DNA from: Gemmatimonadota bacterium
GTDB taxonomy: Bacteria > Gemmatimonadota > Gemmatimonadetes > Longimicrobiales > Gaopeijiaceae
Assembly: GCA_016873995.1 (NCBI GenBank)
Contig: VGVR01000032.1
Span: 1 to 41,415, forward strand
Length of the DNA: 41,415 nt
Reading direction: 5' to 3'
A model generated the notes under the pieces. The model did not search any database. It saw only the letters and a list, made by a program, of their open reading frames with translations, and was not told the DNA's origin. Positions 24,799 through 35,925 of this stretch are shown in pieces (the first letter of the stretch is position 1; every line of letters starts with the position of its first letter). Position numbers and translations under genes: made by a program.

Positions 24799-24823
24799 GG
24801 CGAGGCGAGGCGAGGCGCTCGCC
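24799..24823. repeat. GGCGA microsatellite with hairpin, in the gap between the DsbA-like and HAD genes
   Basis: GGCGA is repeated three times (24799-24813) and runs into GGCGCTCGCC, giving a GGCGAG/CTCGCC stem with a 3-nt loop. The 262-nt gap (24608-24869) otherwise shows nothing I can name. It must hold the promoter of the DsbA-like/VKOR cassette and the end of the HAD transcript. Confidence 0.45.
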
Positions 24824-24869
24824 CACGATCGCCACCTGAGGCGGTGGTCCCGGAGCGTCGCGCCCAGCC

Positions 24870-25553
24870 CTACGCCGTGAGCAGCGCCACGACCTGCTCG
24901 GTGGCCGAGAAGTCCGCGAGCACATGGTCCGCCCCGGTCGCCTCGAGCTGGGAGGTGGAGAACATGCCGGTAGCCACCGCCAACGTGCGCATGCCGCCGA
25001 CCCGCCCACAGGCGACGTCGCGCGGTGTATCGCCGACGATGACTGCCTGATCGGCTTCGATGAGGTGCCCCCACCGCTCGCGCGCACGCCTCAAGGCGAT
25101 GGACGGTAGCTCGTCGCGCTCCTCGTGGTCGGAGCCGTAGCTGCCGACTCCGAAGTGGTCCCAGAGCCCCGCCGAATCGAGCTTCAGCTTCGCGCCTCCG
25201 GCGATGTTGCCGGTCACCAGTCCGACCCCGATGTCTCCGAGCAGAGCGAGTCCGTCGAGGAGCGCACGCACGCCTGGGAGCACCGTCATCGGATGGTGCT
25301 CGAGAGCGGCGTCCAAGTAGTCGAGGTATCGCTCCCAGAGCGCCGGCAGACCACGGTCGACCGTCGCGCGATCGACACCCGCGCCGGTCAGGATCTCGCG
25401 TGCGATCTGCGGGTCGGTCTTCCCCGCGAAGAGCACCCTGTCGGCATCTCGAGCCGTCCCGAAGGTCTCCTGCATGGCCTGCACGAACGCGTCCTTCGCG
25501 GGCCCACCGCGGACGAGCGTGCCGTCGATGTCGAAGAGGATCAGCCGACGCAT
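24870..25553 (-). CDS. HAD-superfamily hydrolase (phosphoglycolate phosphatase-like)
   Basis: 227 residues. The four HAD motifs are visible: D8-x-D10 in 'LFDIDGTL', the Thr of 'LVTGN', the Lys of 'GGAKLKLDS', and 'VGDTPRDVACGR'. The helical cap follows motif I ('KDAFVQAMQETFG...'), as in subfamily IA phosphatases such as Gph. It dephosphorylates a small metabolite in the cytoplasm; the true substrate is unknown. It starts 10 nt after the threonine ammonia-lyase stop, so it is the last gene of the gyrA-ammonia-lyase-HAD group. Confidence 0.88.
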   Translation of the reverse strand: MRRLILFDIDGTLVRGGPAKDAFVQAMQETFGTARDADRVLFAGKTDPQIAREILTGAGVDRATVDRGLPALWERYLDYLDAALEHHPMTVLPGVRALLDGLALLGDIGVGLVTGNIAGGAKLKLDSAGLWDHFGVGSYGSDHEERDELPSIALRRARERWGHLIEADQAVIVGDTPRDVACGRVGGMRTLAVATGMFSTSQLEATGADHVLADFSATEQVVALLTA

Positions 25554-25563
25554 AGGTCGCGAC

Positions 25564-26534
25564 TCAGAGCAGCTGGCGCAGGAAGAGCGGGTCGAGGTTG
25601 CCGCCGCTGATGACCACCGCGACGCGCCCACCGTGCGGGTCGAGCTTCCTGGACGTGAGCGCGGCCACCGCCGTGGCGCCGCTGAACTCGACCACGGCTT
25701 TGTGACGCTCGATGATCGAGGCGGTCGCGTGGCGAATCGCTTCGTCGGTCACAGTCAGCACGTCGTACACGAGATCGCGCGCGTGCTCGAAGGTCAGCTG
25801 ACTCACGATGGAGGGTGCGAGGCCGTCTGCGATCGTCTCCGCGTGTCCGAGGAGTGCGGGCGAGCCGTTGTCGAGCGCGGCGCGCATCGAGGCGGCGCCC
25901 TCCGGCTCCACGCCGATCACCTTGGCCTTGGGGTGCAGGCGCTTCACGGACGCGGCCACGCCGCTGAGGAGTCCGCCGCCCCCGGCGGGCGCGAGCACGT
26001 AGTCCACGTCCGGCCACTCCTTCGCGATCTCGAGCCCGACGGTTCCCGCGCCAGCGATGATGTGCCTATGGTCGAACGGCGGCACGATGATGAGGCGCTC
26101 CCGCTTGGCGATCTCCTCGGCGCGCGCGCGGCGCTCCACCGAGGTCGTGCCCTCGAAGACCAGCTCGGCGCCGAAGCGCTCGGCTCCGTCGCGCTTCACC
26201 TTGGGCGTGGTCGTGGGCATGACGACCACCACGCGCACGCCCCGGAGCTTGCCCGCCAGCGCAACCGCTTGGCCATGGTTGCCCGACGAGTACGTGATGA
26301 TGCCCCGCGACACCTGCTCGTCCGAGAGCTGCGAGATGAAGTTGTAGGCGCCGCGGATCTTGAACGACCCGGCGCGCTGCAGGCTCTCGAACTTGAGCCG
26401 GACCGGCGCGTTCACCATTTCCGACAGGAAGTCCGAATGGATGAGCGGCGTGGGCACGGCGATCCCGACTAGCCTCCGTGCGGCCGCCTCGATCTCCGTG
26501 AGGCCGACCAGGCCCTCGCCGTGCACGACCTGGC

Positions 26535-26538
<4 letters not shown>
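25564..26538 (-). CDS. Threonine ammonia-lyase / serine racemase-type PLP enzyme
   Basis: 324 residues from GTG 26538, overlapping the gyrA stop (GTGA). It is a fold-type II PLP enzyme: the PLP lysine K60 in '[12 protein letters not shown]', '[13 protein letters not shown]', the phosphate-binding '[13 protein letters not shown]', and '[11 protein letters not shown]'. There is no C-terminal ACT regulatory domain, so it is the short, catabolic or serine-racemase-like form rather than the isoleucine-inhibited IlvA. It converts threonine to 2-oxobutyrate and ammonia and may accept serine. An exported RidA-like protein, whose family removes the enamine product of this enzyme class, lies elsewhere in the window but is not linked to it. 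Confidence 0.9.
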
Positions 26539-29078
<2,540 letters not shown>

Positions 29079-29447
29079 TCGAACTCATCCTCGCAATATG
29101 GGGCCCTGATACGATCGGCTCGGGGAGCCGTTCGTCACCCGCGATTTCGAGTCGGGAGCAGCCTGCGCGACCCTCCGAAAACCTGTGGCGCGCGGCGTGT
29201 CCGCGGGGGCTTTTGGGCACCGGAAAAAATAACCCCGGAGCGCGGGGCGGAGAACCCCCGGAAAGCCGCGTGGCACAAGGGATTTCCGGCGATGGCAACG
29301 GGGTCGCCGAGCTACCCTGGAGCGGTCGGCGAAAGGGGGCGCAAAACGCACCCCCGAGCCGCCTCGGCTGAGGGCCGCCACTCGATTCGAATCCGGAGCC
29401 GCGGGGGCACTTCCGCGAGGCCTCCTCGGGGCCCTCCGGCTGGGGCG
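29079..29447. other. 369-nt non-coding gap between uvrA and gyrA
   Basis: I see no convincing gene here. A 98-codon open frame on the minus strand (29085-29381) is very rich in Arg/Ser/Pro and looks like chance in GC-rich DNA. A GGGGGcGC...GCaCCCCC-type stem-loop (about 29336-29356) and a CCGAG...CTCGG dyad (about 29356-29370) are present and may end uvrA transcription or act in the gyrA leader. CATATT and TATCAG on the minus strand within 50 nt of the gyrA ATG are -10-like. An ATTCGAATCC element resembles a tRNA T-loop, but no tRNA folds around it. Confidence 0.5.
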
Positions 29448-32282
29448 CTACGCCTGCGCCGCGCCCGCGCGCCGCGCCTCGGCCAGGTAGCGCCCGGTGG
29501 CGCTCTCCGGCACCGTCGCCACGACGTCCGGACGCCCCATCGCGACGACCTGACCACCCCGGTGCCCCGCACCCGGGCCGAGATCGATCAGCCAGTCGGC
29601 CGCGCCAATCACGTCGAGGTTGTGCTCGATCACCAGCACCGTGTTGCCGGCCTCGACCAAGTGATCGAGCACGTCCATGAGCTTGGCCACGTCTTCGCCC
29701 GAGAGCCCGGTGGTCGGCTCGTCGAGGATGTAGAGCTTCTTCCCTTTCTTGCCCGCTGCTCCGGCGAGCTCGCGTGCGATCTTGAGCCGCTGCGACTCAC
29801 CACCCGAGAGCGTGGGCGCGGACTGCCCGAGGCGGAGGTAGCCGAGGCCGACCTGCTGCAGATGCCAGAGCGCGCGGCCGAGCTTGCGCTCGCGGATGAA
29901 GAAGCGGATCGCCTCGTCCACCGTGAGGTCGAGCACCTCAGACACGTTGCGTCCGCGCACGCGCACGTCGAGCAGCTCGCGCTTGTAGCGCTTGCCGTTG
30001 CACGCGTCGCAAGGCACGAAGACGTCAGCCAGGAAGACCATTTCGATCTCGACCTGCCCCGCGCCGCCGCACTCCTCGCACCGCCCGCCCGCCACGTTGA
30101 AGCTGAAGTGACCAGCGCCGTACCCGCGCTCGCGCGCGAGCGGCTGCTCGGCGAAGATCTTCCGCACTTCGTCCCATGCCTTCACGTACGTCACGGGGTT
30201 CGAGCGCGGTGTGCGCCCGATGGGCGATTGGTCGACCAGCACCACCTCCTCGAGGTGCGTGAGCCCTTCCAGCGCCTGGTACTCCCCGACCTCTTCGCCG
30301 AGATGCTCCTTGGCGCTGGTGCGGCCCGCGAGCTCGCGCTCCGCGGCCCGGTAGAGCACGTCGTGCACGAGCGTCGACTTTCCCGAGCCCGACACGCCGC
30401 TCACCACCGTGAGCGTGCCGAGCGGGATGTCGATGTCCACGCCTCGGAGGTTGTGCTGCCGCGCGCCGCGCAGCGTGAGGCACGCGCCGTCCACACGCCG
30501 CCGGCGCGCGGGCACGGATGGCGAGCGCCCGGACAGGTAGCGCCCCGTCGCAGTATCGGCGGACGCGAGCGCAGACGGCGGGCCCTCGAACACGACGCGG
30601 CCTCCCTGCTCGCCCGACGCCGGCCCCAGCTCGACGACGTGATCCGCCGTGCGTATCGCCTGCGGATCGTGCTCCACGACCACCACCGTGTTGCCGATGT
30701 CGCTCAAGCGGGTGAGCAGCGCGAGCAGCGCCGACGTGTCCTTCGGATGGAGACCGACGGTCGGCTCGTCGAGCACGTAGAGCGTGTCGACGAGCGCCGA
30801 GCCGAGCGAGTTGGCGAGGCTGATGCGTTGGGCCTCCCCGCCCGAGAGGGTGCGCGTCTGGCGCGAGAGCGTCAGGTACCCGAGCCCCACGTCGACCAGG
30901 AACCCCACCCGCGCGAGCAGCTCCCGCAGGATCGTGGCCGCGATGTCGGCCTCCATGGTCGAGAGCTCGAGGCGCTCGATCCACGGCCGCAGGTCCTCGA
31001 GTGGCATGTCGGCGACGTCGGCGATCGTGCACCCACCGACGCGCACCCTGAGCGCCTCGGGCCGCAGACGCGCACCGCCACAAGCGCGACACGTGTTCGG
31101 GCTCTGGTACTGCCGCAGGAAGACCCTGATGTACTGCTTGTACCGCTTCCGCTCCCGCGACACCAGGAAGGGCACGACGCCCGTGAAACCCTTCGTGCCG
31201 TAGAGCACCGCGTCGCGGAAGACGCGCGGGAGCGACTCCCACGGCGCTTGGAGCGACGCCCGCTTGGCGACCGCGAACTGCCTGAGCTTCTCGCGCTCGC
31301 GCTTGTAGCGCGGCTTCGTCCACGGATCGACGGCACCACCGGCGATCGAGAGGGACGGCTTCGGCACGATCAGCTCGGGATCGTAGTCGAGCGTGGCGCC
31401 GAAGCCAGTACAGAGCGGACACGAGCCGAACGGGTTGTTGAACGAGAAGAGCTGCGGCCTCGGGTCGGCGAAGAGTACGTCCGGGTGCGCCGGGCAACGG
31501 AAGCGCTCCGTGAAGAGCAGGCGCGGCGGCACGCCCTCGTGCGCATCCGCAAGCACCACGACTGCCTCACCGTCGCCTTCCACGAAGCACGTGCCGAGCG
31601 AATCGGCCAGCCTACCCGCCTCGTTGCGGTCCACCTTGAGGCGGTCGACGACCACGAGCAGCTCGGTCGCTGCGGTGAGGTCGACACCCGCGCTCGCGAC
31701 GTCCTCCGCCTCGGCGCCGGACACGTCGACGGGCACGCCGTCGGCGAGTACGCGCACGAACCCCATCGCGCGCAGGTTCGACACGATCAGCGCGTGCGTG
31801 ACGCGCTCGCTCATGGGCAGCGGGAACGTCACCTGGATACGCGTACCGGGTGGCAGCCCGAGCACCGAGTCCACCGCCGTGCTCACCGTGTCCGGGTGGA
31901 CGCGCCGGTCGCACTCCGGACAGTGCGTGTGCCCTACGCGCGACCAGAGCAGCCGCAGGTAGTCGTAGACTTCCGTGGCGGTCCCCACCGTGGACCGGCT
32001 CGTCTTGGTCGGGTTCTTCTGCTCGATCGCGACTGCGGGCGAGATGCCCTCGATCGAGTCGACGAGCGGCTTCTCCATGCGCTCGAGGAACTGCTTCGCG
32101 TACGTGGAGAGCGACTCGATGTAGCGGCGCTGCCCCTCCGCGTAGAGCGTGTCGAGCGCGAGCGAGCTCTTCCCTGACCCAGATGGCCCGGTGAGCACGG
32201 TCAGGCGACGCCTGGGAATGTCGAGGTCGACGCCCTTCAGGTTGTGCTGTCGGGCGCCGCGGATGCGGATGGCGTCATCCAT
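29448..32282 (-). CDS. uvrA: Excinuclease ABC subunit A
   Basis: 944 residues with two ABC ATPase halves. Walker A motifs are 'GPSGSGKSSLA' (near residue 33) and 'GVSGSGKSTLV' (second half). ABC signatures are 'LSGGEAQRI' and 'LSGGESQRLKIA', and Walker B motifs are 'LYVLDEPTVGL' and 'LYILDEPTTGL'. Zinc modules appear as 'CPEC', 'CPLC...CRAC' and 'CEECGG...CDAC'. It scans DNA for bulky damage and loads UvrB in nucleotide excision repair. On the minus strand TATCAT (32295-32290) ends 7 nt before the ATG with no Shine-Dalgarno in between, suggesting a leaderless mRNA. gyrA follows in the same direction after 369 nt. Confidence 0.97.
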   Translation of the reverse strand: MDDAIRIRGARQHNLKGVDLDIPRRRLTVLTGPSGSGKSSLALDTLYAEGQRRYIESLSTYAKQFLERMEKPLVDSIEGISPAVAIEQKNPTKTSRSTVGTATEVYDYLRLLWSRVGHTHCPECDRRVHPDTVSTAVDSVLGLPPGTRIQVTFPLPMSERVTHALIVSNLRAMGFVRVLADGVPVDVSGAEAEDVASAGVDLTAATELLVVVDRLKVDRNEAGRLADSLGTCFVEGDGEAVVVLADAHEGVPPRLLFTERFRCPAHPDVLFADPRPQLFSFNNPFGSCPLCTGFGATLDYDPELIVPKPSLSIAGGAVDPWTKPRYKREREKLRQFAVAKRASLQAPWESLPRVFRDAVLYGTKGFTGVVPFLVSRERKRYKQYIRVFLRQYQSPNTCRACGGARLRPEALRVRVGGCTIADVADMPLEDLRPWIERLELSTMEADIAATILRELLARVGFLVDVGLGYLTLSRQTRTLSGGEAQRISLANSLGSALVDTLYVLDEPTVGLHPKDTSALLALLTRLSDIGNTVVVVEHDPQAIRTADHVVELGPASGEQGGRVVFEGPPSALASADTATGRYLSGRSPSVPARRRRVDGACLTLRGARQHNLRGVDIDIPLGTLTVVSGVSGSGKSTLVHDVLYRAAERELAGRTSAKEHLGEEVGEYQALEGLTHLEEVVLVDQSPIGRTPRSNPVTYVKAWDEVRKIFAEQPLARERGYGAGHFSFNVAGGRCEECGGAGQVEIEMVFLADVFVPCDACNGKRYKRELLDVRVRGRNVSEVLDLTVDEAIRFFIRERKLGRALWHLQQVGLGYLRLGQSAPTLSGGESQRLKIARELAGAAGKKGKKLYILDEPTTGLSGEDVAKLMDVLDHLVEAGNTVLVIEHNLDVIGAADWLIDLGPGAGHRGGQVVAMGRPDVVATVPESATGRYLAEARRAGAAQA

Positions 32283-32289
32283 GGGGAGG

Positions 32290-32295
32290 ATGATA
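32290..32295 (-). promoter_or_regulatory. -10 box adjoining the uvrA start
   Basis: TATCAT matches the TATAAT consensus at five of six positions and ends 7 nt before the uvrA ATG. GTGACG lies 15 bp further upstream as a poor -35. If used, transcription would begin at or next to the start codon. Confidence 0.5.
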
Positions 32296-32359
32296 ACGGA
32301 GTCACGCGGGCGTCACCGGGCGCGGAGCACGTACGCGGGAAACCGTCCGATAGTCTGCC

Positions 32360-32518
32360 ATGGCACCGATGGCCCGGGTTGAGATCGAGGACGTGGCCGG
32401 TCCCGAATGGGCGGACTGGTATCGCATGGCCCGGCTGATGACCGCGTTCCTGCGCGACACCACCATCGCCGAACTATCGCGTCAATCCACGTCAACCTCG
32501 ATCGGAGATCACCGATGA
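32360..32518 (+). CDS. Possible small protein at the head of the oxidoreductase operon (52 residues)
   Basis: The frame runs from ATG 32360 (or 32369) to a TGA overlapping the ATG of the next small gene (ATGA at 32515). It is acidic at the N-terminus ('ARVEIEDVAGPEWADWYRMARLMTAFLRD') and could form an amphipathic helix. There is no membrane segment and no recognised family. It could be a genuine small subunit, a remnant of a longer gene, or chance. The overlap typical of this genome's operons favours coding. Confidence 0.35.
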   Translation: MAPMARVEIEDVAGPEWADWYRMARLMTAFLRDTTIAELSRQSTSTSIGDHR

Positions 32519-32685
32519 GTGAGCAGCCCGACCGCTCGGAATAGAACCAGGAGATTCCGTTCCTGCAGCGACTCTACGACCGACCCTTCGTCCTGCTGGG
32601 CCTCGGCATGGCGGTCATGCTGGGCGTCTTCACCCTGTGGGGTTTGTGGGAGGTACTGAGCCTCCCGCAGGCCACCCTTCCCTGA
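32515..32685 (+). CDS. Small single-helix membrane subunit of the heme-copper operon, with internal TAG
   Basis: ATG 32515 overlaps the previous stop. The frame has TAG at codon 10 (32542-32544) and then continues 46 codons to TGA 32683-32685. The part after TAG is clearly coding: 'FLQRLYDRPFVLLGLGMAVMLGVFTLWGLWEVLSLPQ', a charged start and one membrane helix, like the small subunit IIa / accessory peptides of B-type oxidases. No start codon after the TAG would retain the whole helix; the first ATG there falls inside it. So the copy as read needs read-through, or carries a nonsense mutation or base error (GAG to TAG would fit). The CuA subunit gene starts 15 nt later. Confidence 0.55.
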
Positions 32686-32700
32686 GCCGGAGGCAAGCCT

Positions 32701-33294
32701 ATGTACACGACTGGTGTCGTCTAGCCCGAGCTCGTGTGGTGGAAGCCCGTCCATAGGTCGGAGCGCATCTGGTTCACGATCGCGTTCATCTGGTGCATGA
32801 TCCTCTTCGCCATGATGCCACTGTGGCATCTGCGCGGCGGACAGAACCCCTCGGGCACGCGCGCCCGCGTGGAGCCCTCCGCTTACGTCGCGAGGGTGCA
32901 GCAGTTCGTCCGCGACTACGGTACGGGAGCAACCGATGGTGGAATCCCGGTCGTGGCCCCGCCCGCCGGCGCGGACATCTACCTGTTGGGAGCCCAGTTC
33001 CAGTGGACCCCCGTGCTGCAGCTGGAGCAGGGCGCAGAGTACACGCTGCACCTGTCGTCGCTGGACGTGAACCACGGCTTCAACCTGTTCCCGTTCAACG
33101 TCAACTTCCAGGTCGTTCCCGGCTATGACTACGGGCTCAGGGTCATCCCGACCGAGGCGGGGAGCTACAGCATCCTCTGCAACGAGTTCTGCGGTATCGG
33201 TCACCACCTCATGGTCGGCCGCGTCATCGTGAACCCGGTCGGCACCGCGTCGGCGCCCGAGGCGAGCCCTGCGGCCGCAGGAGGTGGCCAATGA
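32701..33294 (+). CDS. Heme-copper oxidoreductase subunit II (CuA), with internal TAG at codon 8
   Basis: GGAGG (32689-32693) 7 nt before ATG 32701 marks this as the natural start. The frame meets TAG at 32722-32724 and then runs on intact. GTG 32734 could restart translation, but nothing before it resembles a ribosome binding site. After a short N-terminus ('PELVWWKPVHRSERIWF') comes one membrane helix. The periplasmic CuA domain keeps every ligand: His in 'LDVNHGF', and 'CNEFCGIGHHLM' (two Cys, Glu, His, Met). This is the electron entry site from cytochrome c or a similar donor. The spacing and single helix resemble ba3-type subunit II. The stop overlaps the subunit I start (ATGA), which has a strong AGGAGG. 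Confidence 0.82.
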
Positions 33295-35021
33295 ACGCCG
33301 CAGATTCCGCCTTCCGCGTCTGCCCCACGACGGGCCTCAAGGTCCACAAGGACGCCGACGCGCTCATCAAGGCGAACGCGGTCGTCGCCACGGTTGCGCT
33401 GCTCGTCGGCGGCATAGCGGCCATCCTGGTGCTGCTCACTCGCTGGCAAGCCGTGCATCTACTCAGCGACGTGATGTTCTACCGTTGGCTGACGATCCAC
33501 GGGATGAACATGCTGATCTTCTTCATCCTGTTCTTCGAGATGGCGGTGCTGTACTTCGCCTCGGCCGTCTTGCTCAACTGCCGCGTCGCAGGCCCGAAGT
33601 TCGCGTGGGCAGCCTTCGTGCTCATGGTCGCCGGCGCGGGCCTGGTCGAGTGGACGACGTTCACGGGGCGGGCGGACGTGCTCTTCACTTCGTACGTCCC
33701 GCTGCGCGCACACCCGGCGTTCTACCTGGGCGTGATCCTGTTCGCGGTCGGCGCCATCATCGTCACGACGATCTTCTTCTCCACGCTGGTCATCGCCAAG
33801 CGTGAGCGCACGTACACAGGCTCGGTCCCACTCGTGACGTTCGGCGCCATCACCGCCGCGATCATCGCTGCGATCACGCTGCTGCACGGCGCGGCGATCT
33901 ACATCCCCACGTTCCTCTGGTCCGTCGGCGTGATGAACGTCGACCCGCAGATCTACCGGCTCGTGTGGTGGGGCCTCGGCCACTCCTCGCAGCAGATCAA
34001 CGTCGCCGCCATGGTATCGATCTGGTACCTGCTCGGCGCGCTGACGGCTGGAGCGGTGGTCCTGAACGAGAAGATCAGCCGGACGGCCTTCGTGCTGTAC
34101 ATCCTGTTCATCTCGATGGCATCCGCGCATCACCTGCTGGTCGACCCGGGCTTCGGGCCCTCGTGGAAGATCGTGAACACGTCGTACTTCATGTACATGG
34201 CCGTGCTCGCGTCGATGCTGCACGGGTTCACGGTTCCCGCGGGCATCGAGATGGGGATGCGGCTGCGGGGGTTCACGGAAGGGATCTTCGGATGGCTCAG
34301 GCGCGCACCGTGGGGTGACCCCGGGTTCAGCGCGCTCTGCCTGTCGGTCGTGGTCTTCGGATTCGTGGGCGGCATCACGGGCGTCACGTTCGGCACCGAG
34401 CAGATCAACATCATCGCCCACAACACGCTCAGGATCCCGGGGCACTTCCACGCCACCGTGGTGTCGGGCACGGCGATGGCGTTCATGGGCATCACGTACT
34501 ACGTGATCCCGCTCATCTTCCGGAAGAAGGTCGCGTTCTACGGGATGGCGCGTTGGCAGCCGTACGTGTTCGCGATAGGCATGCTGATCTTCTCGTTGTC
34601 CATGACGTTCGTGGGCACGTTCGGAGTGCCCCGTCGGCACTACGACATCTCGTTCGCGGGGGCGCCCTTCGGCGTCGAGTTCTCGCCGGCTACCGATCTG
34701 ATGATGGGCTTGATGGCGATCGGCGGCCTGATCGCCGCCCTGGGCGGCGGCATGTACATCCTGATCACGGTCTGGTCGGTGTTCTTCGGGGCACCCCTCG
34801 GCGCCGACTGCACGGACAAAGCCCTGCGCGGCAGCGTGCCGCCGGGAGTCTACGCGCGGCCGTTCATGGAGCTGCCGAAGACCGAGGTCGAGCTGAAAGA
34901 GCACGGCCGTTTGGGCGTCGCACCGGGGACGATGGTGCTGGTGTTCGTGTTCTTGGTGGCGTTCGTCGTGTACTACTTCGCCAACTGGAAGTTGCTCTCG
35001 GACACGTGGCAGATCGGATGA
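33291..35021 (+). CDS. Heme-copper oxidoreductase subunit I, B-type-like, lacking the canonical active-site tyrosine
   Basis: 576 residues with 12 or more membrane helices. The ligand histidines are present: H70 ('LTIHGMNM') and H387 for the low-spin heme, H385 ('RIPGHFHATV') for the high-spin heme, and H231, H280 and H281 for CuB ('WWGLGHSSQQ', 'SMASAHHLLVDPGFGPSWK'). The latter context closely matches ba3 oxidases. In those, CuB helix VI reads His-Pro-x-Val-Tyr, with the Tyr covalently linked to His; here the same place is H231-S-S-Q-Q235, so Tyr is replaced by Gln. Loss of this Tyr is a mark of NO-reductase-like members of the superfamily. Oxygen reduction is therefore doubtful. It is cotranslated with subunit II and the SCO protein. 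Confidence 0.88.
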   Translation: MNAADSAFRVCPTTGLKVHKDADALIKANAVVATVALLVGGIAAILVLLTRWQAVHLLSDVMFYRWLTIHGMNMLIFFILFFEMAVLYFASAVLLNCRVAGPKFAWAAFVLMVAGAGLVEWTTFTGRADVLFTSYVPLRAHPAFYLGVILFAVGAIIVTTIFFSTLVIAKRERTYTGSVPLVTFGAITAAIIAAITLLHGAAIYIPTFLWSVGVMNVDPQIYRLVWWGLGHSSQQINVAAMVSIWYLLGALTAGAVVLNEKISRTAFVLYILFISMASAHHLLVDPGFGPSWKIVNTSYFMYMAVLASMLHGFTVPAGIEMGMRLRGFTEGIFGWLRRAPWGDPGFSALCLSVVVFGFVGGITGVTFGTEQINIIAHNTLRIPGHFHATVVSGTAMAFMGITYYVIPLIFRKKVAFYGMARWQPYVFAIGMLIFSLSMTFVGTFGVPRRHYDISFAGAPFGVEFSPATDLMMGLMAIGGLIAALGGGMYILITVWSVFFGAPLGADCTDKALRGSVPPGVYARPFMELPKTEVELKEHGRLGVAPGTMVLVFVFLVAFVVYYFANWKLLSDTWQIG

Positions 35022-35905
35022 TCCGCAAGGAGGACGCCTGGCCGCTGGGCGCGCTCACCTTCATTCTCGGGGTGAGCGCCGCCTGGTGGGCCTTCGCGCT
35101 GTGGGCAGTGCCGAGCGCGCCCGCCTGGTTCGAGCGGGCGCGCTCCGTCTGCTTCAACATCACCGAGTCGGGGCTCCCGGACGCGAAGGGATGGCTGCTG
35201 TTGATCGGCCAGCCACCCACGATGCTGGCCGCGCTCATGGTGGGCTGGGGACGTCAGGTGCGGGCGAGCGTGCGCCACCTCGGCTCCTCGACCTCGGGCA
35301 GGACGGCGCTCGTAACCTGCGCGGGCGCGGTGGTCCTCGGCCTGGGGCTCGCGGGCTGGAAGGTGGCAGATGCCCGCCTGCCCGAAACCGCATGGGGTGC
35401 TCCGGAGCTCGCGCAGGGCGACCCGCCTCGCCTCGACCGGCCCTGGCCAGCGGCCTCAGGCCTAGTGGACCACCGAGGCGATCCCTTCGGCCTCGAGGCC
35501 CTCGCGGGAAGGCCCGCGCTGGTCATGTTCGCGTTTGGACACTGCGCGACGCTCTGCCCGGTGGTCGTGCAGGCTGCGCGTGCGGCGCGGGATGAGGCCG
35601 CACCGGGAGCCGCCGTGGTCGTCGTCACCTTGGATCCTTGGCGGGACACGCCTGGGCTCCTCGCCTCCGTGCTCGAGCACTTCGGGCTGGACCCGGCGCG
35701 CGACTTCGTCGTGGGGGGCCCCGTCGAGTCGGTCGAGGCGGCTCTCGACGCGTGGGACATGACCCGCACCCGCGACCCGCGCACGGGGGACATCGTGCAC
35801 CCAGGCATCGTCTACCTGGTGGAGGCGGACGGCACCGTCGCGCACGGGGTCACCGGCGGGCCGGAGCAGCTCTCCTCCCTGCTGGGACGGCTGCCAGGAA
35901 GTTGA
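35018..35905 (+). CDS. Membrane-anchored SCO1/SenC copper chaperone with N-terminal helices
   Basis: 295 residues; ATG 35018 overlaps the subunit I stop (ATGA). The first 115 residues hold three hydrophobic segments ('LGALTFILGVSAAWWAFALWAV', 'GWLLLIGQPPTMLAALMVGW', 'ALVTCAGAVVLGLGLAGW'), more than the single anchor usual for SCO. The C-terminal part is the SCO thioredoxin fold: the copper-binding 'FGHCATLCPVVV' (Cys-x3-Cys), 'VVVTLDPWRDTP', and the third ligand His in 'DIVHPGIVYLVEADG'. It would insert copper into the CuA site of the subunit encoded just upstream. Domain call firm; the role of the extra helices is unknown. Confidence 0.9.
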   Translation: MIRKEDAWPLGALTFILGVSAAWWAFALWAVPSAPAWFERARSVCFNITESGLPDAKGWLLLIGQPPTMLAALMVGWGRQVRASVRHLGSSTSGRTALVTCAGAVVLGLGLAGWKVADARLPETAWGAPELAQGDPPRLDRPWPAASGLVDHRGDPFGLEALAGRPALVMFAFGHCATLCPVVVQAARAARDEAAPGAAVVVVTLDPWRDTPGLLASVLEHFGLDPARDFVVGGPVESVEAALDAWDMTRTRDPRTGDIVHPGIVYLVEADGTVAHGVTGGPEQLSSLLGRLPGS

Positions 35906-35907
35906 CG

Positions 35908-35925
35908 CCCGCGGACCCTCGCGGG
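35908..35925 (+). terminator. Hairpin just after the SCO gene
   Basis: CCCGCG (35908-35913) and CGCGGG (35920-35925) form a 6-bp stem with a 6-nt loop, 3 nt after the stop codon. There is no U-tract, so it may be a weak terminator or a 3'-end stabilising hairpin. Confidence 0.4.

Noticed and set aside
29085..29381. 98-residue minus-strand gene in the uvrA-gyrA gap
   Set aside because: Arg/Pro/Ser-rich, no Shine-Dalgarno, no domain; looks like chance coding in GC-rich DNA.
29079..29447. Possible tRNA, suggested by ATTCGAATCC in the uvrA-gyrA gap
   Set aside because: No flanking T-stem of five pairs, no acceptor stem and no anticodon arm could be built on either strand.
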